The notes: generated from the letters alone by a model not told the origin. A stretch of DNA of 64,000 bases from Ruminococcaceae bacterium UBA7080 (GCA_002493595.1 DKZG01000006.1:62001-126000), one strand, 5' to 3'. Shown: positions 17,146 through 26,575, counted from the first letter of the stretch. Made by a program: numbers and translations.

Positions 17146-17971
17146 ATTCGTTATCTTCTGTTGTTTCAGGTGTCCTGCAGCATGTGCATCCGTTATTATT
17201 ATCTCGGTCCAGCGGGAAAAACTCATCAACGGGAAAATCTATTGATTGGAAGGTTTCACAAGGATTTGAGGTATTACAGTTGCACTCTCTGTCCGGAACA
17301 CAATAATCATAAGCAGGAATAAGAATTTGCGTATCTCTTTCCATCTGAACAATAGAGAATAAACCCAAAGTTACAAGAATTGCCTTTGAAGCTCCGCATG
17401 AAGGCATTGTATCTTCAACTGAATTGAGTATGGACTGCGGGAATGATGAACAAATCGGAACGCAGCAGTCGCAGCAATCGCAAATATCAGTTGCAAGTAT
17501 AACAGGATCCACGGCCTGAACCTTTGCAACAGGATTTGTATACTGCGGGGCTACCGGGCAATCCAAAGCCTCACTGCACGGATTGGAAACGAACACCTTC
17601 ACATCTCCGTCACTGCCATAGAGAATACATTTTTTATTGAAATGTGCAAAACCGATTGCTACCTGCGGTGTTGTGCAGGGTGCAGCATAAGTATCGAAGC
17701 AGAGTTTAAAATAAAAGGTAATATCAACGCTGTAAAAGCCTCTGTTAAACGGTACCTCTTCAACATCAATGCTAACCTCTTCAATACAGCAATCACGTGT
17801 TTTTACCGTTACAGCCTCATCAATCAGACGCTGGCTGCGAGAAAAAAATGTAACCCTTAAATTTTCCAGGCAGTCCTTGCTTACACAGCTGTCAAAAATA
17901 CGTTTCGTATCAATGCACACTGCCTCATTTATTCGTCTTTCACCTGTGTCTAAAATAGGATTGTCAGACAT
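17144..17971 (-). CDS. Cysteine-rich protein of unknown function, possible spore protein
   Basis: A 275-residue protein without signal peptide or membrane helix. The N-terminal half (ERRINEAVCIDTKRIFDSC, then VPFNRGFYSVDITFYFK) is beta-rich and resembles hypothetical proteins I associate with Clostridia; the second half has clustered cysteines (CDCCDCC, CNCNTSNPC, CTCC). About 25 cysteines in total suggest disulfide cross-linking or metal binding. The ATG has an AAGGAG site. A sequence resembling a sporulation sigma-E promoter lies upstream (18033-18060), so a coat-related role is possible but unproven. It is transcribed alone. Confidence 0.6.
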   Translation of the reverse strand: MSDNPILDTGERRINEAVCIDTKRIFDSCVSKDCLENLRVTFFSRSQRLIDEAVTVKTRDCCIEEVSIDVEEVPFNRGFYSVDITFYFKLCFDTYAAPCTTPQVAIGFAHFNKKCILYGSDGDVKVFVSNPCSEALDCPVAPQYTNPVAKVQAVDPVILATDICDCCDCCVPICSSFPQSILNSVEDTMPSCGASKAILVTLGLFSIVQMERDTQILIPAYDYCVPDRECNCNTSNPCETFQSIDFPVDEFFPLDRDNNNGCTCCRTPETTEDNE

Positions 17972-18032
17972 AACAAAACTCCTTCATAAAATATTGAAAT
18001 GGGGTAACAAATGTACACCTAACTTCAGTATC

Positions 18033-18060
18033 ATTCTATGAAAGAGTTATTTTAATGTTC
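18033..18060 (-). promoter_or_regulatory. Sigma-E-like (sporulation) promoter candidate
   Basis: Read on the minus strand, GAACATT and CATAGAAT are 13 nt apart. The B. subtilis sigma-E consensus is roughly KMATATT, 13-15 nt, CATACAAT; this gives one mismatch in each element. It lies about 60 nt before the cysteine-rich protein gene. No sigma-A match of similar quality was seen. Confidence 0.35.
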
Positions 18061-18080
18061 TTAAAATTTTAAAAAAATCA

Positions 18081-19028
18081 TTATTTTATAAAACAAAGCT
18101 TAAGAGCCTTGTGTTCAACCCTGAAATTAACCTCGTTATAATCAAAGTTTTCACCGTCACAATTTCCGAGAAGCTGCTTTCCGTCAACGGACCAGATACG
18201 CCCGCTTGTTATGTAGCCTGTATCCAGCTTTTTTATCTCATCAACTCTGCCTGCACTGTATTTAGGAATAAGCGGTGGCGCTTCTGCCAGCTTAAGCGGA
18301 TGGCACAGAGCATAATCCAGAAGTCCGTCATCAAGCACTGAATTCGGAGCAGGGCAAAATCCACCACCATAGTAGCTGGCATTGCAAATTGCAAAAAGGG
18401 TGTAATCAAGAGGCTCTTTATGAATTTTGTATGCATTGCCATCCTTATCCAAGCAATTCAAATCAACATTCAGTTTATAATCAAGTGAACTGCAAAGAAC
18501 AGGAAGAATTGCAAGATTATATGCCTGATGACCAAGAGCAGGAACTTTGCCGGCTATTTTTCTGCCCAGAGTTTCAACCTTCGTATCAAGACCATAGCTC
18601 ATTACATTAATACATTTTTCACCGTTATAATCTATTAAGTCAATCGGTTTGATATCATACCTTATCTTACCGCTGTAAAAGCCGAAGGCCTTGATAACAT
18701 TCTCAACATTTATTTTTTTGGTACCATAAATTTTTTTTGCAAAATCATTACCGGTACCAAGCGGCAAAATCATCATAGGTGTATTTGTATGTGCAAGTCC
18801 GTTTGCTATTTCGTGGACCGTTCCGTCACCGCCGCAGGAAACAATCACGCAGTTACTGCCGTATTCATCAGAATAGCGCTGTGCTATATCTTTCGCATCC
18901 CCTGTACATTTTGTTTCCTCAATAACCATATCATCCTCAAGCATGCGGAATGTAGACTTAATTCTGGAAAAAATCTTATGCTTATCGTCATGTCCTGCAA
19001 TAGGATTAATTACAAATATGTACTTCAC
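18081..19028 (-). CDS. Diacylglycerol/lipid kinase family protein
   Basis: Member of the DagK/YegS lipid kinase family, which phosphorylates diacylglycerol or related lipids. The start chosen is GTG at 19028, 8 nt after GGAG; a TTG at 19034 is only 2 nt from that site. The 315 residues show the family P-loop-like VINPIAG at the N terminus, the nucleotide-binding GGDGTVHEIANGL, and PLGTGNDFAK, followed by a beta-sandwich domain with GGGFCPAPNS and the closing NCDGE. It is last in the aromatic operon, 21 nt after the galactokinase-like gene. The substrate cannot be told from sequence. Confidence 0.85.
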   Translation of the reverse strand: MKYIFVINPIAGHDDKHKIFSRIKSTFRMLEDDMVIEETKCTGDAKDIAQRYSDEYGSNCVIVSCGGDGTVHEIANGLAHTNTPMMILPLGTGNDFAKKIYGTKKINVENVIKAFGFYSGKIRYDIKPIDLIDYNGEKCINVMSYGLDTKVETLGRKIAGKVPALGHQAYNLAILPVLCSSLDYKLNVDLNCLDKDGNAYKIHKEPLDYTLFAICNASYYGGGFCPAPNSVLDDGLLDYALCHPLKLAEAPPLIPKYSAGRVDEIKKLDTGYITSGRIWSVDGKQLLGNCDGENFDYNEVNFRVEHKALKLCFIK

Positions 19029-19055
19029 TTTCAATTCTCCTCTTATTAAAAGCTT

Positions 19056-20336
19056 TTAAATAACTCTTGCTCCGCCAACCGGCCTTATAATCAAAATATG
19101 GCAGGAACCCTCGCCAAACACAGCGTCCATTGCTTTTTTATAGTCATCCACAAAATCATTTGGAACAAAGGCCTGTATTGTTCCGGCGAATCCGCCGCCG
19201 TGCACTCTCCAAGCACCTTTATCCTGCAGCAGTTGCTGACTCAAACACAGTGCAAGAGAAAGCTTTTGCTCAGTAGGATTTTTGGAAGTAAACACATTTT
19301 GATTATACATATATGATGAAAATCCGGATGAAGTGATTATTTCCTTAAAAGCTTCAAAGTCATTATTTTCAAGAGCTTTGACTGCCTTTTCGACCCTGTC
19401 ATTTTCGTTATAAAAATGAACGGCACGAAGAATAGCACGATCATTCACCTTACCTGTAAGCTCACCTACACGACTGAAAAACTCTTCCTTAGGAATTTCC
19501 CTAAGAACACTTTTGCCGAAGCAGACCGCTGCTGCCTCCATCTCAGAACGCACTGCAGCGTAATCATCTGTCAAATCACTGTGATTGCCATGCGTATCAA
19601 CAATGCAAAGGCTGTAACCTGATTTTGCAAAATCGTAATCAATTTTCTTAATAACAGGATTTTTTGTACTTTCAAAATCTATGGTAACAAATGTACCTAC
19701 GGATGAAGCCATTTGGTCAAGTAACCCGGACGGTTTTCCGAAAAATACATTTTCACTGTACTGAGCAGATTTTGCTATCGTCACAGCATCTACCGTACCA
19801 TCGTTATAAAGATATGAAATAATATTGCCTATCAGCACCTCAAAAGCAGCTGACGAGGACAGACCTGAGCCGCCCATAACATCGCTTGTTGTACAGGCAT
19901 CAAAACCGCCGATACAAAAGCCTTCGTTTTTGAGACCGGCTGCAACACCCTTAATCATAGATGCTGATTTACCATATTCATTTTGCCGTGGTGTTAAATC
20001 TGTCAGATCAACCGTATTAACACCATGCCCTTCTGATTTTTCATTTATAACATCATTATCATTTTTAGCAGCAACTGCAATTGCATCAAGATTTATGGAT
20101 GCTGCAAGCACTTTACCATTGTTATGATCGGTATGATTGCCGCAGATCTCAGTTCTTCCCGGCGCACTCAGCACCATTACATCTCTGCTGTCGCCAAACA
20201 TTTCAATGAATTTTTTCACTGTTCTTATGTATCTCGGCTTTTGCTGCTCAACAGCCAAATCCGTAACATAAAGTTTTTTCAGATTGGTATCTGCCAATCC
20301 GCTTTCCAACATTTTTATAAGCTCACTCGGTTTCAT
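19056..20336 (-). CDS. Galactokinase-like GHMP kinase
   Basis: A 426-residue GHMP-superfamily kinase. The substrate motif reads APGRTEICGNHTDHNNG, where the canonical galactokinase has GRVNLIGEHTDYN; the ATP motif is GGSGLSSSAAFEV and the third motif HGGGFAGTIQAF. Related Clostridia proteins are annotated galactokinase, so galactose 1-phosphorylation is the default guess, but the Glu that contacts the sugar is Asn here, and no galT, galE or sugar transporter is nearby. The N-terminal 60 residues precede the usual start of galactokinases and are a feature of this subgroup. It lies 12 nt after the VTT-domain gene. Confidence 0.75.
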   Translation of the reverse strand: MKPSELIKMLESGLADTNLKKLYVTDLAVEQQKPRYIRTVKKFIEMFGDSRDVMVLSAPGRTEICGNHTDHNNGKVLAASINLDAIAVAAKNDNDVINEKSEGHGVNTVDLTDLTPRQNEYGKSASMIKGVAAGLKNEGFCIGGFDACTTSDVMGGSGLSSSAAFEVLIGNIISYLYNDGTVDAVTIAKSAQYSENVFFGKPSGLLDQMASSVGTFVTIDFESTKNPVIKKIDYDFAKSGYSLCIVDTHGNHSDLTDDYAAVRSEMEAAAVCFGKSVLREIPKEEFFSRVGELTGKVNDRAILRAVHFYNENDRVEKAVKALENNDFEAFKEIITSSGFSSYMYNQNVFTSKNPTEQKLSLALCLSQQLLQDKGAWRVHGGGFAGTIQAFVPNDFVDDYKKAMDAVFGEGSCHILIIRPVGGARVI

Positions 20337-20348
20337 AATTAAATCTCC

Positions 20349-21119
20349 TTATAAAACAATTTTATACTTTTCTTTTTGAGAATAAATCAGAAGGGTCTGG
20401 TTCATCTGCTTTGATTTAATTCCGTAAAAAATATTAAAGGTAATTACGGATATACCGGTAAAGGCCACAATGATCATTAACAGTACTATAAACTGCACTG
20501 AAAACGGATTATATATTGCCGAACCGATTTTTGTGTAAATATACATTCTCGGCGCAAATCCCAAAAGGCTCAGGCAAGTATAATAAATAAAATCATATCT
20601 CATTGATCCATAATACTTTGATACCATGCCCAAAGGAATAGAGGGTACCAGTCTGGATACAAAAAGCACATATGGATTGCCGGTTCCCTTAAATTGTATC
20701 CAGTCTCTGACAAAATGAAGCTGTTTAATACCCAAAATCATACCGGTCCAGCCTCCTCCTATAAATCTTCCCTCTTGATACTTAACAGTAAAGAAAAACG
20801 CATTAAACACCAGATTAATGATAATTGCCTGAGACATAGGAAAGACTATACCTGAAATAACACAAAGAAAACCGATTGGTATAGGAAGCTGACACTTTGC
20901 TATATAAAGAGCAAATATACAAATTATAATTTCAGTATACGAGTCAAGCTGAACAATAGCATCATCTATCTGTCTAAGCCAGCTGATAAGCGTATCAAAT
21001 CTGACCTCAAGCCGTGCATGATTATATAAAACAATGGATAGAAAAATCAATAATCCTGCCATAACAAGCATAATTATGCCTGATATTAAATTTGTCTGAT
21101 GGCGTTTTTGCTGTCTCAC
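20349..21119 (-). CDS. TVP38/TMEM64 family (VTT domain) membrane protein
   Basis: A 256-residue integral membrane protein with about six hydrophobic segments. The VTT/DedA-like signature is seen as FIGGGW followed by GTGNPYVLFVSRLVPSIPLGMVSKYYG, where the Arg and Pro-containing re-entrant loop is typical. Members are lipid scramblase- or transport-like proteins; the specific substrate is not known. The start is GTG with GGAGATGA upstream. It follows pheA by 20 nt within the aromatic operon, and the lipid kinase two genes on may be functionally linked. Confidence 0.85.
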   Translation of the reverse strand: MRQQKRHQTNLISGIIMLVMAGLLIFLSIVLYNHARLEVRFDTLISWLRQIDDAIVQLDSYTEIIICIFALYIAKCQLPIPIGFLCVISGIVFPMSQAIIINLVFNAFFFTVKYQEGRFIGGGWTGMILGIKQLHFVRDWIQFKGTGNPYVLFVSRLVPSIPLGMVSKYYGSMRYDFIYYTCLSLLGFAPRMYIYTKIGSAIYNPFSVQFIVLLMIIVAFTGISVITFNIFYGIKSKQMNQTLLIYSQKEKYKIVL

Positions 21120-21139
21120 AAAGTCATCTCCGAATTACA

Positions 21140-22273
21140 TTATAAGTTTTCAAAATAATTGCCTAAAAATTCAAATTCCGGCAATTCATCATAAAGGGCA
21201 CACATTAAATCAAGTGTGCTTTCATCTCTTACACTTCCCATAACGTCGGCATAAAAATGGTAGTTAAAATCTTGATTTTCTATCGGTCTGGACTCTAACT
21301 TCGTAAGACTCAGCCCGGCCATGGAAAACCTACCCAATACTCTGTACAAAGAACCTGTTGTATGAGGTGCTGAAAAAATAAGAGATATTTTATCAGCATT
21401 ATTACATATAACAAGCTTTTTTGAAATCACAATAAATCTTGTTCTGTTATTATTATTATTCTGAACATTTCGTTTTAAAATCTTTAATCCGTATTTTTTT
21501 GCTGCAAGCTGTGAGCAAATAACACCTATATTATTTTTTTCACTCTCTGCGACAAATTTCGCTGCTGCTGCAGTATTAGAAAAGTTAATACCCGTAAAAT
21601 CAAAATTCTTTAAAAAATTATTGCACTGTGAAAGTGCCTGAGGATGAGAATAAACATCTGTTATCTGCTCATATTTTGTGCTGCCCTTTGCACAAAGACA
21701 ATGCTCAATCTTTAAATCATAAGCCCCTACAACATAAAACCTGTATTTCATAATAAGGTCATAGGACTCATGAACAGAGCCGGCTGTTGAATTCTCAACA
21801 GGTATCACTCCAAAGCGTGCATCTCCCCTGTTGACAGCCTCAAATACATCTTCAAACTGGCTGTAAAACTGCACGGGTGAATTGGGAAAGAGCTTATTGG
21901 CAGTTACACCGCTGTATGCACCCTCAACCCCCTGACAGGCAACCGGGCTGTTATCTGCAGTAAGAACCCCGTCTGACAGGGCATGATGTATCGTCTCGCG
22001 CAGTTCTTTTCCTCCGCCTATAATCTTATGCTGCAAAGCGCGTGATGCATCCATTGTGGCTGAAAAGACGGTTTTGATCGTATCGCCTTGCTCACCGCAT
22101 TTTTTGGCTACATTATCCAGTATTTCCTGCTCACGCTGTGCATTTAACACCGGCAAACCGTTTTCCACTTTATATTTTGCCACCTGCTGAGAGATACCCA
22201 TTCGTTTCATTAAAAGAGGTATAAGCTGTTCATCAATTTTGTCAATTTCTTTTCTGAGGTCAAGTAAATCCAT
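21140..22273 (-). CDS. pheA: Bifunctional chorismate mutase/prephenate dehydratase
   Basis: Converts chorismate through prephenate to phenylpyruvate for phenylalanine synthesis. The 377 residues comprise an AroQ-type chorismate mutase (about 1-85, LRKEIDKIDEQLIPLL and QREQEIL), prephenate dehydratase (about 105-290, with EGAYSG, VIPVENSTAG and the SHPQAL motif), and a C-terminal ACT domain (about 295-375) with the phenylalanine-binding ESRP motif, so feedback inhibition is expected. It follows aroC by 33 nt. Confidence 0.96.
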   Translation of the reverse strand: MDLLDLRKEIDKIDEQLIPLLMKRMGISQQVAKYKVENGLPVLNAQREQEILDNVAKKCGEQGDTIKTVFSATMDASRALQHKIIGGGKELRETIHHALSDGVLTADNSPVACQGVEGAYSGVTANKLFPNSPVQFYSQFEDVFEAVNRGDARFGVIPVENSTAGSVHESYDLIMKYRFYVVGAYDLKIEHCLCAKGSTKYEQITDVYSHPQALSQCNNFLKNFDFTGINFSNTAAAAKFVAESEKNNIGVICSQLAAKKYGLKILKRNVQNNNNNRTRFIVISKKLVICNNADKISLIFSAPHTTGSLYRVLGRFSMAGLSLTKLESRPIENQDFNYHFYADVMGSVRDESTLDLMCALYDELPEFEFLGNYFENL

Positions 22274-22306
22274 TATTAATAAATATCCTTTTATATTGCT
22301 GAATAA

Positions 22307-23380
22307 TTACATCATGATATCAAGAAGACCAAATGCAACCGCTGCTTCTATTACCGGTACTGCACGTGCAACAATACACGGGTCATGACGCCCCTTGATA
22401 ATCAGTGTCTCCTCCTCCATTTTCTGAAGATTTACACTTTTCTGAGGCTTAGAAATAGATGGAGTCGGCTTAATCACAACATTAAGCACAAGCGGTGCCC
22501 CACTGGTCATTCCGCCCAAAACACCACCATTATGATTTGTTTTAAGTGCAACCCTGCCATTCTTTATGCAATATGCATCATTTGCCTGTGAGCCTGTCAT
22601 ATTTGCAAAATCAAAGCCTGCGCCGAATTCAACACCCTTAACAGCCGGCACACCGAATAGAATGGAAGCCAAATGCCCTTCAACAGTTGAAAACATATTT
22701 GCACCTATGCCGACCGGAAGTCCCACTGCTGCACATTCAATAATACCGCCAACGCTGTCCTGTTCAAGTCTTGCACATTCAATAACAGTCCTCATCTTTT
22801 CCTGAGCTGAAGCAGATATGGTTGAAAACGGCTCAGACGACAGCTTTTCAAGAAGAGCTTTGCTAATATTATTTTTATCAAAAACAGCATCACATACATT
22901 ACCGATTTTTGCAATATGCGCCCCTATGGTTATTCCCTTGGTTTTTAGTATTTGCTTTGCAACAGCCCCTGCAAATACGAGTGGTGCTGTCAGCCTGCCG
23001 CTGAAATGACCGCCGCCGCGTATATCGTTTTTGCCGTTATATTTTACATACGCAGGATAATCGCTGTGCGACGGACGGGGAACAGTCATTAAATCTTTAT
23101 AATCCCCGCTTTTTGTGTTTGTATTTTCAATAATCATTGCAAGAGGTGCACCCGTTGTAACATAATCAAGTACACCGGAAAGGATATGCGGCTCATCCTT
23201 CTCAAGTCTGGGTGTTGAAGATTTATCCCGGCCCGGAGCCCGTCTCGCCATATCTTTATAGATTTCATCCATATTAAGCATTATACCTGACGGCAGACCG
23301 TCAATCACGCAGCCAATCGCTTCGCCGTGGCTTTCGCCGAATATAGAAAGCTTTATGTTTTTTCCGAATTCAGAGGACAT
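22307..23380 (-). CDS. aroC: Chorismate synthase
   Basis: Last enzyme of the shikimate pathway, turning EPSP into chorismate with reduced FMN. The 357-residue length is normal. Signatures seen: GESHGEAIGCVIDGLPSG at the N terminus, RRAPGRDKSSTPR, RPSHSDYPAYVKYN, DIRGGGHFSGRLTAPLV and the C-terminal GRHDPCIVARAVPV. The start lies inside the end of aroA (11-nt overlap) behind a GGAGGGATGG site, so translation is coupled. Confidence 0.97.
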   Translation of the reverse strand: MSSEFGKNIKLSIFGESHGEAIGCVIDGLPSGIMLNMDEIYKDMARRAPGRDKSSTPRLEKDEPHILSGVLDYVTTGAPLAMIIENTNTKSGDYKDLMTVPRPSHSDYPAYVKYNGKNDIRGGGHFSGRLTAPLVFAGAVAKQILKTKGITIGAHIAKIGNVCDAVFDKNNISKALLEKLSSEPFSTISASAQEKMRTVIECARLEQDSVGGIIECAAVGLPVGIGANMFSTVEGHLASILFGVPAVKGVEFGAGFDFANMTGSQANDAYCIKNGRVALKTNHNGGVLGGMTSGAPLVLNVVIKPTPSISKPQKSVNLQKMEEETLIIKGRHDPCIVARAVPVIEAAVAFGLLDIMM

Positions 23381-24572
23381 CAGCCATCCCTCCTATATTG
23401 TTATAGTCTTCAAAAAATGACGGATACGATTTATTAATACTCTCGGCATCGTCAATCACGGTTTCACCATCAAGAAACAGTGCAGCTATGGCAAATGACA
23501 TAACAATTCTGTGATCATTATAACCTTTTAGCTTCGCCGGATGAAGTGGTTTTGCCCCGTTAATGATCATGCCATCATCCGTTTGCGTTACATCTGCACC
23601 GATAAGCCTGAGATTGTCAACCACACTCTTAATTCTGTCTGATTCTTTAAATCTTAATCTCTCAGCACCTTTTATTATCGTGCGTCCCTGCGCAAAAGCA
23701 GCAACAACTGCAATAATCGGTACTAAATCCGGAATATTCACCGCGTCTATTACTGTACCTTTTAGGCTGGTCTTTACACATCTTACACTGCTGCCGTTAA
23801 TCTTTGGAGATGCACCAAAGGCAGTTAGCACGTCTATTATATTTTTATCACCCTGTGTGGTATGCAAATCAAGACCGTTTACGGTAACATCACCACCGAT
23901 GGCACCTGCCGCCAGGAAAAACGCTGCGTGTGACCAATCCCCTTCAACCGTATAGTTTATTTTATTAAATGACTGGCCGCCATGGATAAGATAACCGAAA
24001 TCGGTTTCTTTTATTTCAACACCATAATCACTCATAACCTTTATGGTCATATCAACATAAGGTTTAGACTGAAGCGGCGTTTTAAGGATAACCGCACTGT
24101 CACCATCCAAATTTGCAAGTGCCAGCAAAAGGCCTGTAATATACTGACTGCTGACATCCGCATTCACGTCATAGCTTCCGTTTTTAAGCTTTCCGCTTAT
24201 TTTGAAGGGCAGATACCCATTGCTTTCTACCTGAACATTATGCTTAGGCAGCAAATCGGAATACTCACCAACCGTTCTGGTAAGCAAGCTGCCCTCACCG
24301 ACAAAAGTTACATTCCTGCCAAGCGATGCCGCAACCGGTATCATAAATCTCATAGTTGAGCCGCTTTCAATACAGTTAAGCGTATCATCATTATCTTTAA
24401 GTGACTGAATAACACCTAAAGTCGCCTGCATATCTTTTGAATCTATTATCGGCTCAACACTGCCTTCTCCTGCAAGAAATGAGCAAATAAGTGCTCTGTG
24501 AGCCGCTGATTTTGACGGAGGAATAAAAACCTCCCCTTTAGGTATTGAGTGATTCATTTTAACAATACTCAT
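23370..24572 (-). CDS. aroA: 3-phosphoshikimate 1-carboxyvinyltransferase (EPSP synthase)
   Basis: Condenses shikimate-3-phosphate with phosphoenolpyruvate. The 400 residues carry the PSKSAAHRALI phosphate-binding start, ESGSTMRFM (family GNAGTAMR-type loop), the substrate region SSQYITGLLLALA, PDLVPIIAVVAAFA with catalytic Asp, and the RLRFKESDRI and YNDHRIVMSFA motifs. It is slightly short of the 425-430 residues of many homologues but all blocks are present. It starts 10 nt after aroB. Confidence 0.96.
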   Translation of the reverse strand: MSIVKMNHSIPKGEVFIPPSKSAAHRALICSFLAGEGSVEPIIDSKDMQATLGVIQSLKDNDDTLNCIESGSTMRFMIPVAASLGRNVTFVGEGSLLTRTVGEYSDLLPKHNVQVESNGYLPFKISGKLKNGSYDVNADVSSQYITGLLLALANLDGDSAVILKTPLQSKPYVDMTIKVMSDYGVEIKETDFGYLIHGGQSFNKINYTVEGDWSHAAFFLAAGAIGGDVTVNGLDLHTTQGDKNIIDVLTAFGASPKINGSSVRCVKTSLKGTVIDAVNIPDLVPIIAVVAAFAQGRTIIKGAERLRFKESDRIKSVVDNLRLIGADVTQTDDGMIINGAKPLHPAKLKGYNDHRIVMSFAIAALFLDGETVIDDAESINKSYPSFFEDYNNIGGMADVL

Positions 24573-24581
24573 ATTGTATTT

Positions 24582-25631
24582 TTATACTCCGAAAAATTTT
24601 TCTATCTCTGTATTCTCAACAGGCTTAATATAGCTGTCACCGATACTTTTAAGCATTACAAGCTTTATTCCGCTGCCTGTTCTTTTTTTGTCAGCATGCA
24701 TAGCCGCAACAATCTCGGCCATGCTATGTGAATCAAACGTTTTTAGATTATACCGTTCAAGCATTTTGATTATTTGATCGGTTGTACCGGGCTGAGTAAT
24801 GCCGTTATTCTCACCGGCCCGGGAAATCATAACCATTCCAATTCCCACAGCCTCGCCGTGGCTTATATGTTCAAAATTCCAAAGCTTTTCAATAGCATGC
24901 CCACAAGTATGACCAAAATTGAGCAATGCTCTCTCGCCATGCTCTTTTTCGTCATTTTCAACCACCTGACGCTTAATGTCAACGCATTCAAAAATCATAT
25001 CCTCTATAAAGCTGCGTGCATCATCGTCAATTAATCTTTCAAACAATGCTTTTGATTTAATACAGCCATATTTTATTACTTCGCCCATTCCGTCAGCAAA
25101 AAAGTGCTCACTGAGCGTATCAAGAACTGCAGGATCTATTATAACTAAGCTCGGCTGATGAAAAGCGCCGCAAAGATTCTTCCCCTGAGGGAGATCAACA
25201 GCTGTTTTGCCTCCCACCGAAGAGTCAACCTGTGAAAGAAGTGTTGTAGGTATCTGAACATACTGAATACCCCTCAGATATATTGCGGCTGCAAACCCTG
25301 CCATATCACCGCATACACCACCGCCGAGCGCCACTGCCCCATCTTCTCTTGTGAGGCCGCTTTCAGCCATAAATTCAACTATTTCAACAACAGTATCTGT
25401 TTTTTTTGATACTTCGCCGGCATTAAAAACGTATGTAAAAACCTCATAGCCCTGCTCTTTGAGGCTGCACTCAGTTCTCTTCCCGTAAAGTTTATATACA
25501 TTGGTATCACTGATTAAAGCTATTTTTTTTCCTTTAAGCACATTGCTTATCAGCTCACCTGCTTTATCAAGCAAGCCGTTTTCAATAAAAATATCATATC
25601 CGCCATTCACATGAACTGTCATTTTTTTCAT
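24582..25631 (-). CDS. aroB: 3-dehydroquinate synthase
   Basis: NAD- and metal-dependent cyclisation of DAHP, second step of the shikimate pathway. The 349 residues show VGGGVCGD-like GGGVCGDMAGFAA, IPTTLLSQVDSSVGGKTAVD, the zinc ligands within GMGEVIKYG, and LNFGHTCGHAIE with HGEAVGIGM. The ATG shares one base with the tyrA stop codon (TAATG), a sign of translational coupling. The genes for DAHP synthase, dehydroquinase, shikimate dehydrogenase and shikimate kinase are not in the window. Confidence 0.96.
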   Translation of the reverse strand: MKKMTVHVNGGYDIFIENGLLDKAGELISNVLKGKKIALISDTNVYKLYGKRTECSLKEQGYEVFTYVFNAGEVSKKTDTVVEIVEFMAESGLTREDGAVALGGGVCGDMAGFAAAIYLRGIQYVQIPTTLLSQVDSSVGGKTAVDLPQGKNLCGAFHQPSLVIIDPAVLDTLSEHFFADGMGEVIKYGCIKSKALFERLIDDDARSFIEDMIFECVDIKRQVVENDEKEHGERALLNFGHTCGHAIEKLWNFEHISHGEAVGIGMVMISRAGENNGITQPGTTDQIIKMLERYNLKTFDSHSMAEIVAAMHADKKRTGSGIKLVMLKSIGDSYIKPVENTEIEKFFGV

Positions 25632-26458
25632 TAACCGATTTCCTCCTTGATCCGATTCCCCTTTTCCATTAAATCATGCAGTGATTGTGCATCCTCATTC
25701 ACAATACTGTATTTAAATTTCATAAGATTGGATACAAGGTCATCAATCTCTCTTACAAGGGCATCCTTATTATCAATAAAAAGTTCAGTCCACATATCAG
25801 CATTTATTCTGGCTACCCTGCTGACATCCCGATAACTGCCTGCCGAATAGCCTGCATGCTGAGGAGCGAGAGGAGAAAGTACATATGAGCATGCTAAAAC
25901 ATGTGCAATTTGTGAAGTAAATGCAATCATTTCATCGTGATGTTCAGGTGTTGTTACTACAGTTCTGGCAAATCCCATTTCCTGAGCAAGACCCACAAGT
26001 GCATCCGTTTTATTTCTCGGTGTGTTATCATAAGGTGTGCATATAAAAGATGCATGATCAAAAAGTGTCGCAAGCGAGTTATCATAACCGCTTACTTCAC
26101 GACCGGCCATAGGATGCGCACCTATAAAATAAAAATTAAAATTTTCATTTTCCAGATTGCGGCAAATCTTAGTTTTAATACCACAGGAATCCGTTACAAT
26201 ACTGTCTCTCTTAAATAAATGCTTATGCTTAATGATAAAAGGAACAATTGCTTCAGGATAAAAATTTATAATGGTTATATCTGCCTGAGGAATGAGCTCT
26301 TCAAGATTCCCTGTTTTATCAATCACACCGTCCAATAATGCGCGTGCCGAAACAGTTTCCGTTCTGTTCCATCCCAAAACAGTATGTACTGTATTTTTCT
26401 TCAAAGCTTTTGCTAAACTTGCGCCTATGAGTCCAAGTCCGACTATTAAAACATTCAT
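25631..26458 (-). CDS. tyrA: Prephenate dehydrogenase
   Basis: Oxidative decarboxylation of prephenate to hydroxyphenylpyruvate for tyrosine. The start chosen is ATG at 26458 (MNVLIVGLGLIGAS), with AGGTG 7 nt upstream; a GTG three codons earlier overlaps that site. The 275-residue protein has the N-terminal NAD-binding GLGLIG, the VTDSCGIK region, GAHPMAGREVSG and the C-terminal helical domain with HD and HVLA. There is no C-terminal ACT domain, so tyrosine inhibition, if any, differs from the B. subtilis form. It heads the eight-gene operon and has a good promoter. Confidence 0.94.
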   Translation of the reverse strand: MNVLIVGLGLIGASLAKALKKNTVHTVLGWNRTETVSARALLDGVIDKTGNLEELIPQADITIINFYPEAIVPFIIKHKHLFKRDSIVTDSCGIKTKICRNLENENFNFYFIGAHPMAGREVSGYDNSLATLFDHASFICTPYDNTPRNKTDALVGLAQEMGFARTVVTTPEHHDEMIAFTSQIAHVLACSYVLSPLAPQHAGYSAGSYRDVSRVARINADMWTELFIDNKDALVREIDDLVSNLMKFKYSIVNEDAQSLHDLMEKGNRIKEEIG

Positions 26459-26491
26459 TAAACACACCTACATAAATAAATAGTTACATTT

Positions 26492-26520
26492 ATAATAATA
26501 TATAACTTATAATAAGTCAA
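26492..26520 (-). promoter_or_regulatory. Sigma-A promoter of the aromatic operon
   Basis: On the minus strand TTGACT (26520-26515) and TATTAT (26497-26492) with 17-nt spacing, about 34 nt before the tyrA start. The leader is too short to hold a T-box, so a tRNA-sensing switch is not present at this promoter. Confidence 0.7.
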
Positions 26521-26575
26521 ACAATAATAGCGTTAAATCGATTTATTTTATTTTTTCGTTATTTTTTATAAAAAT

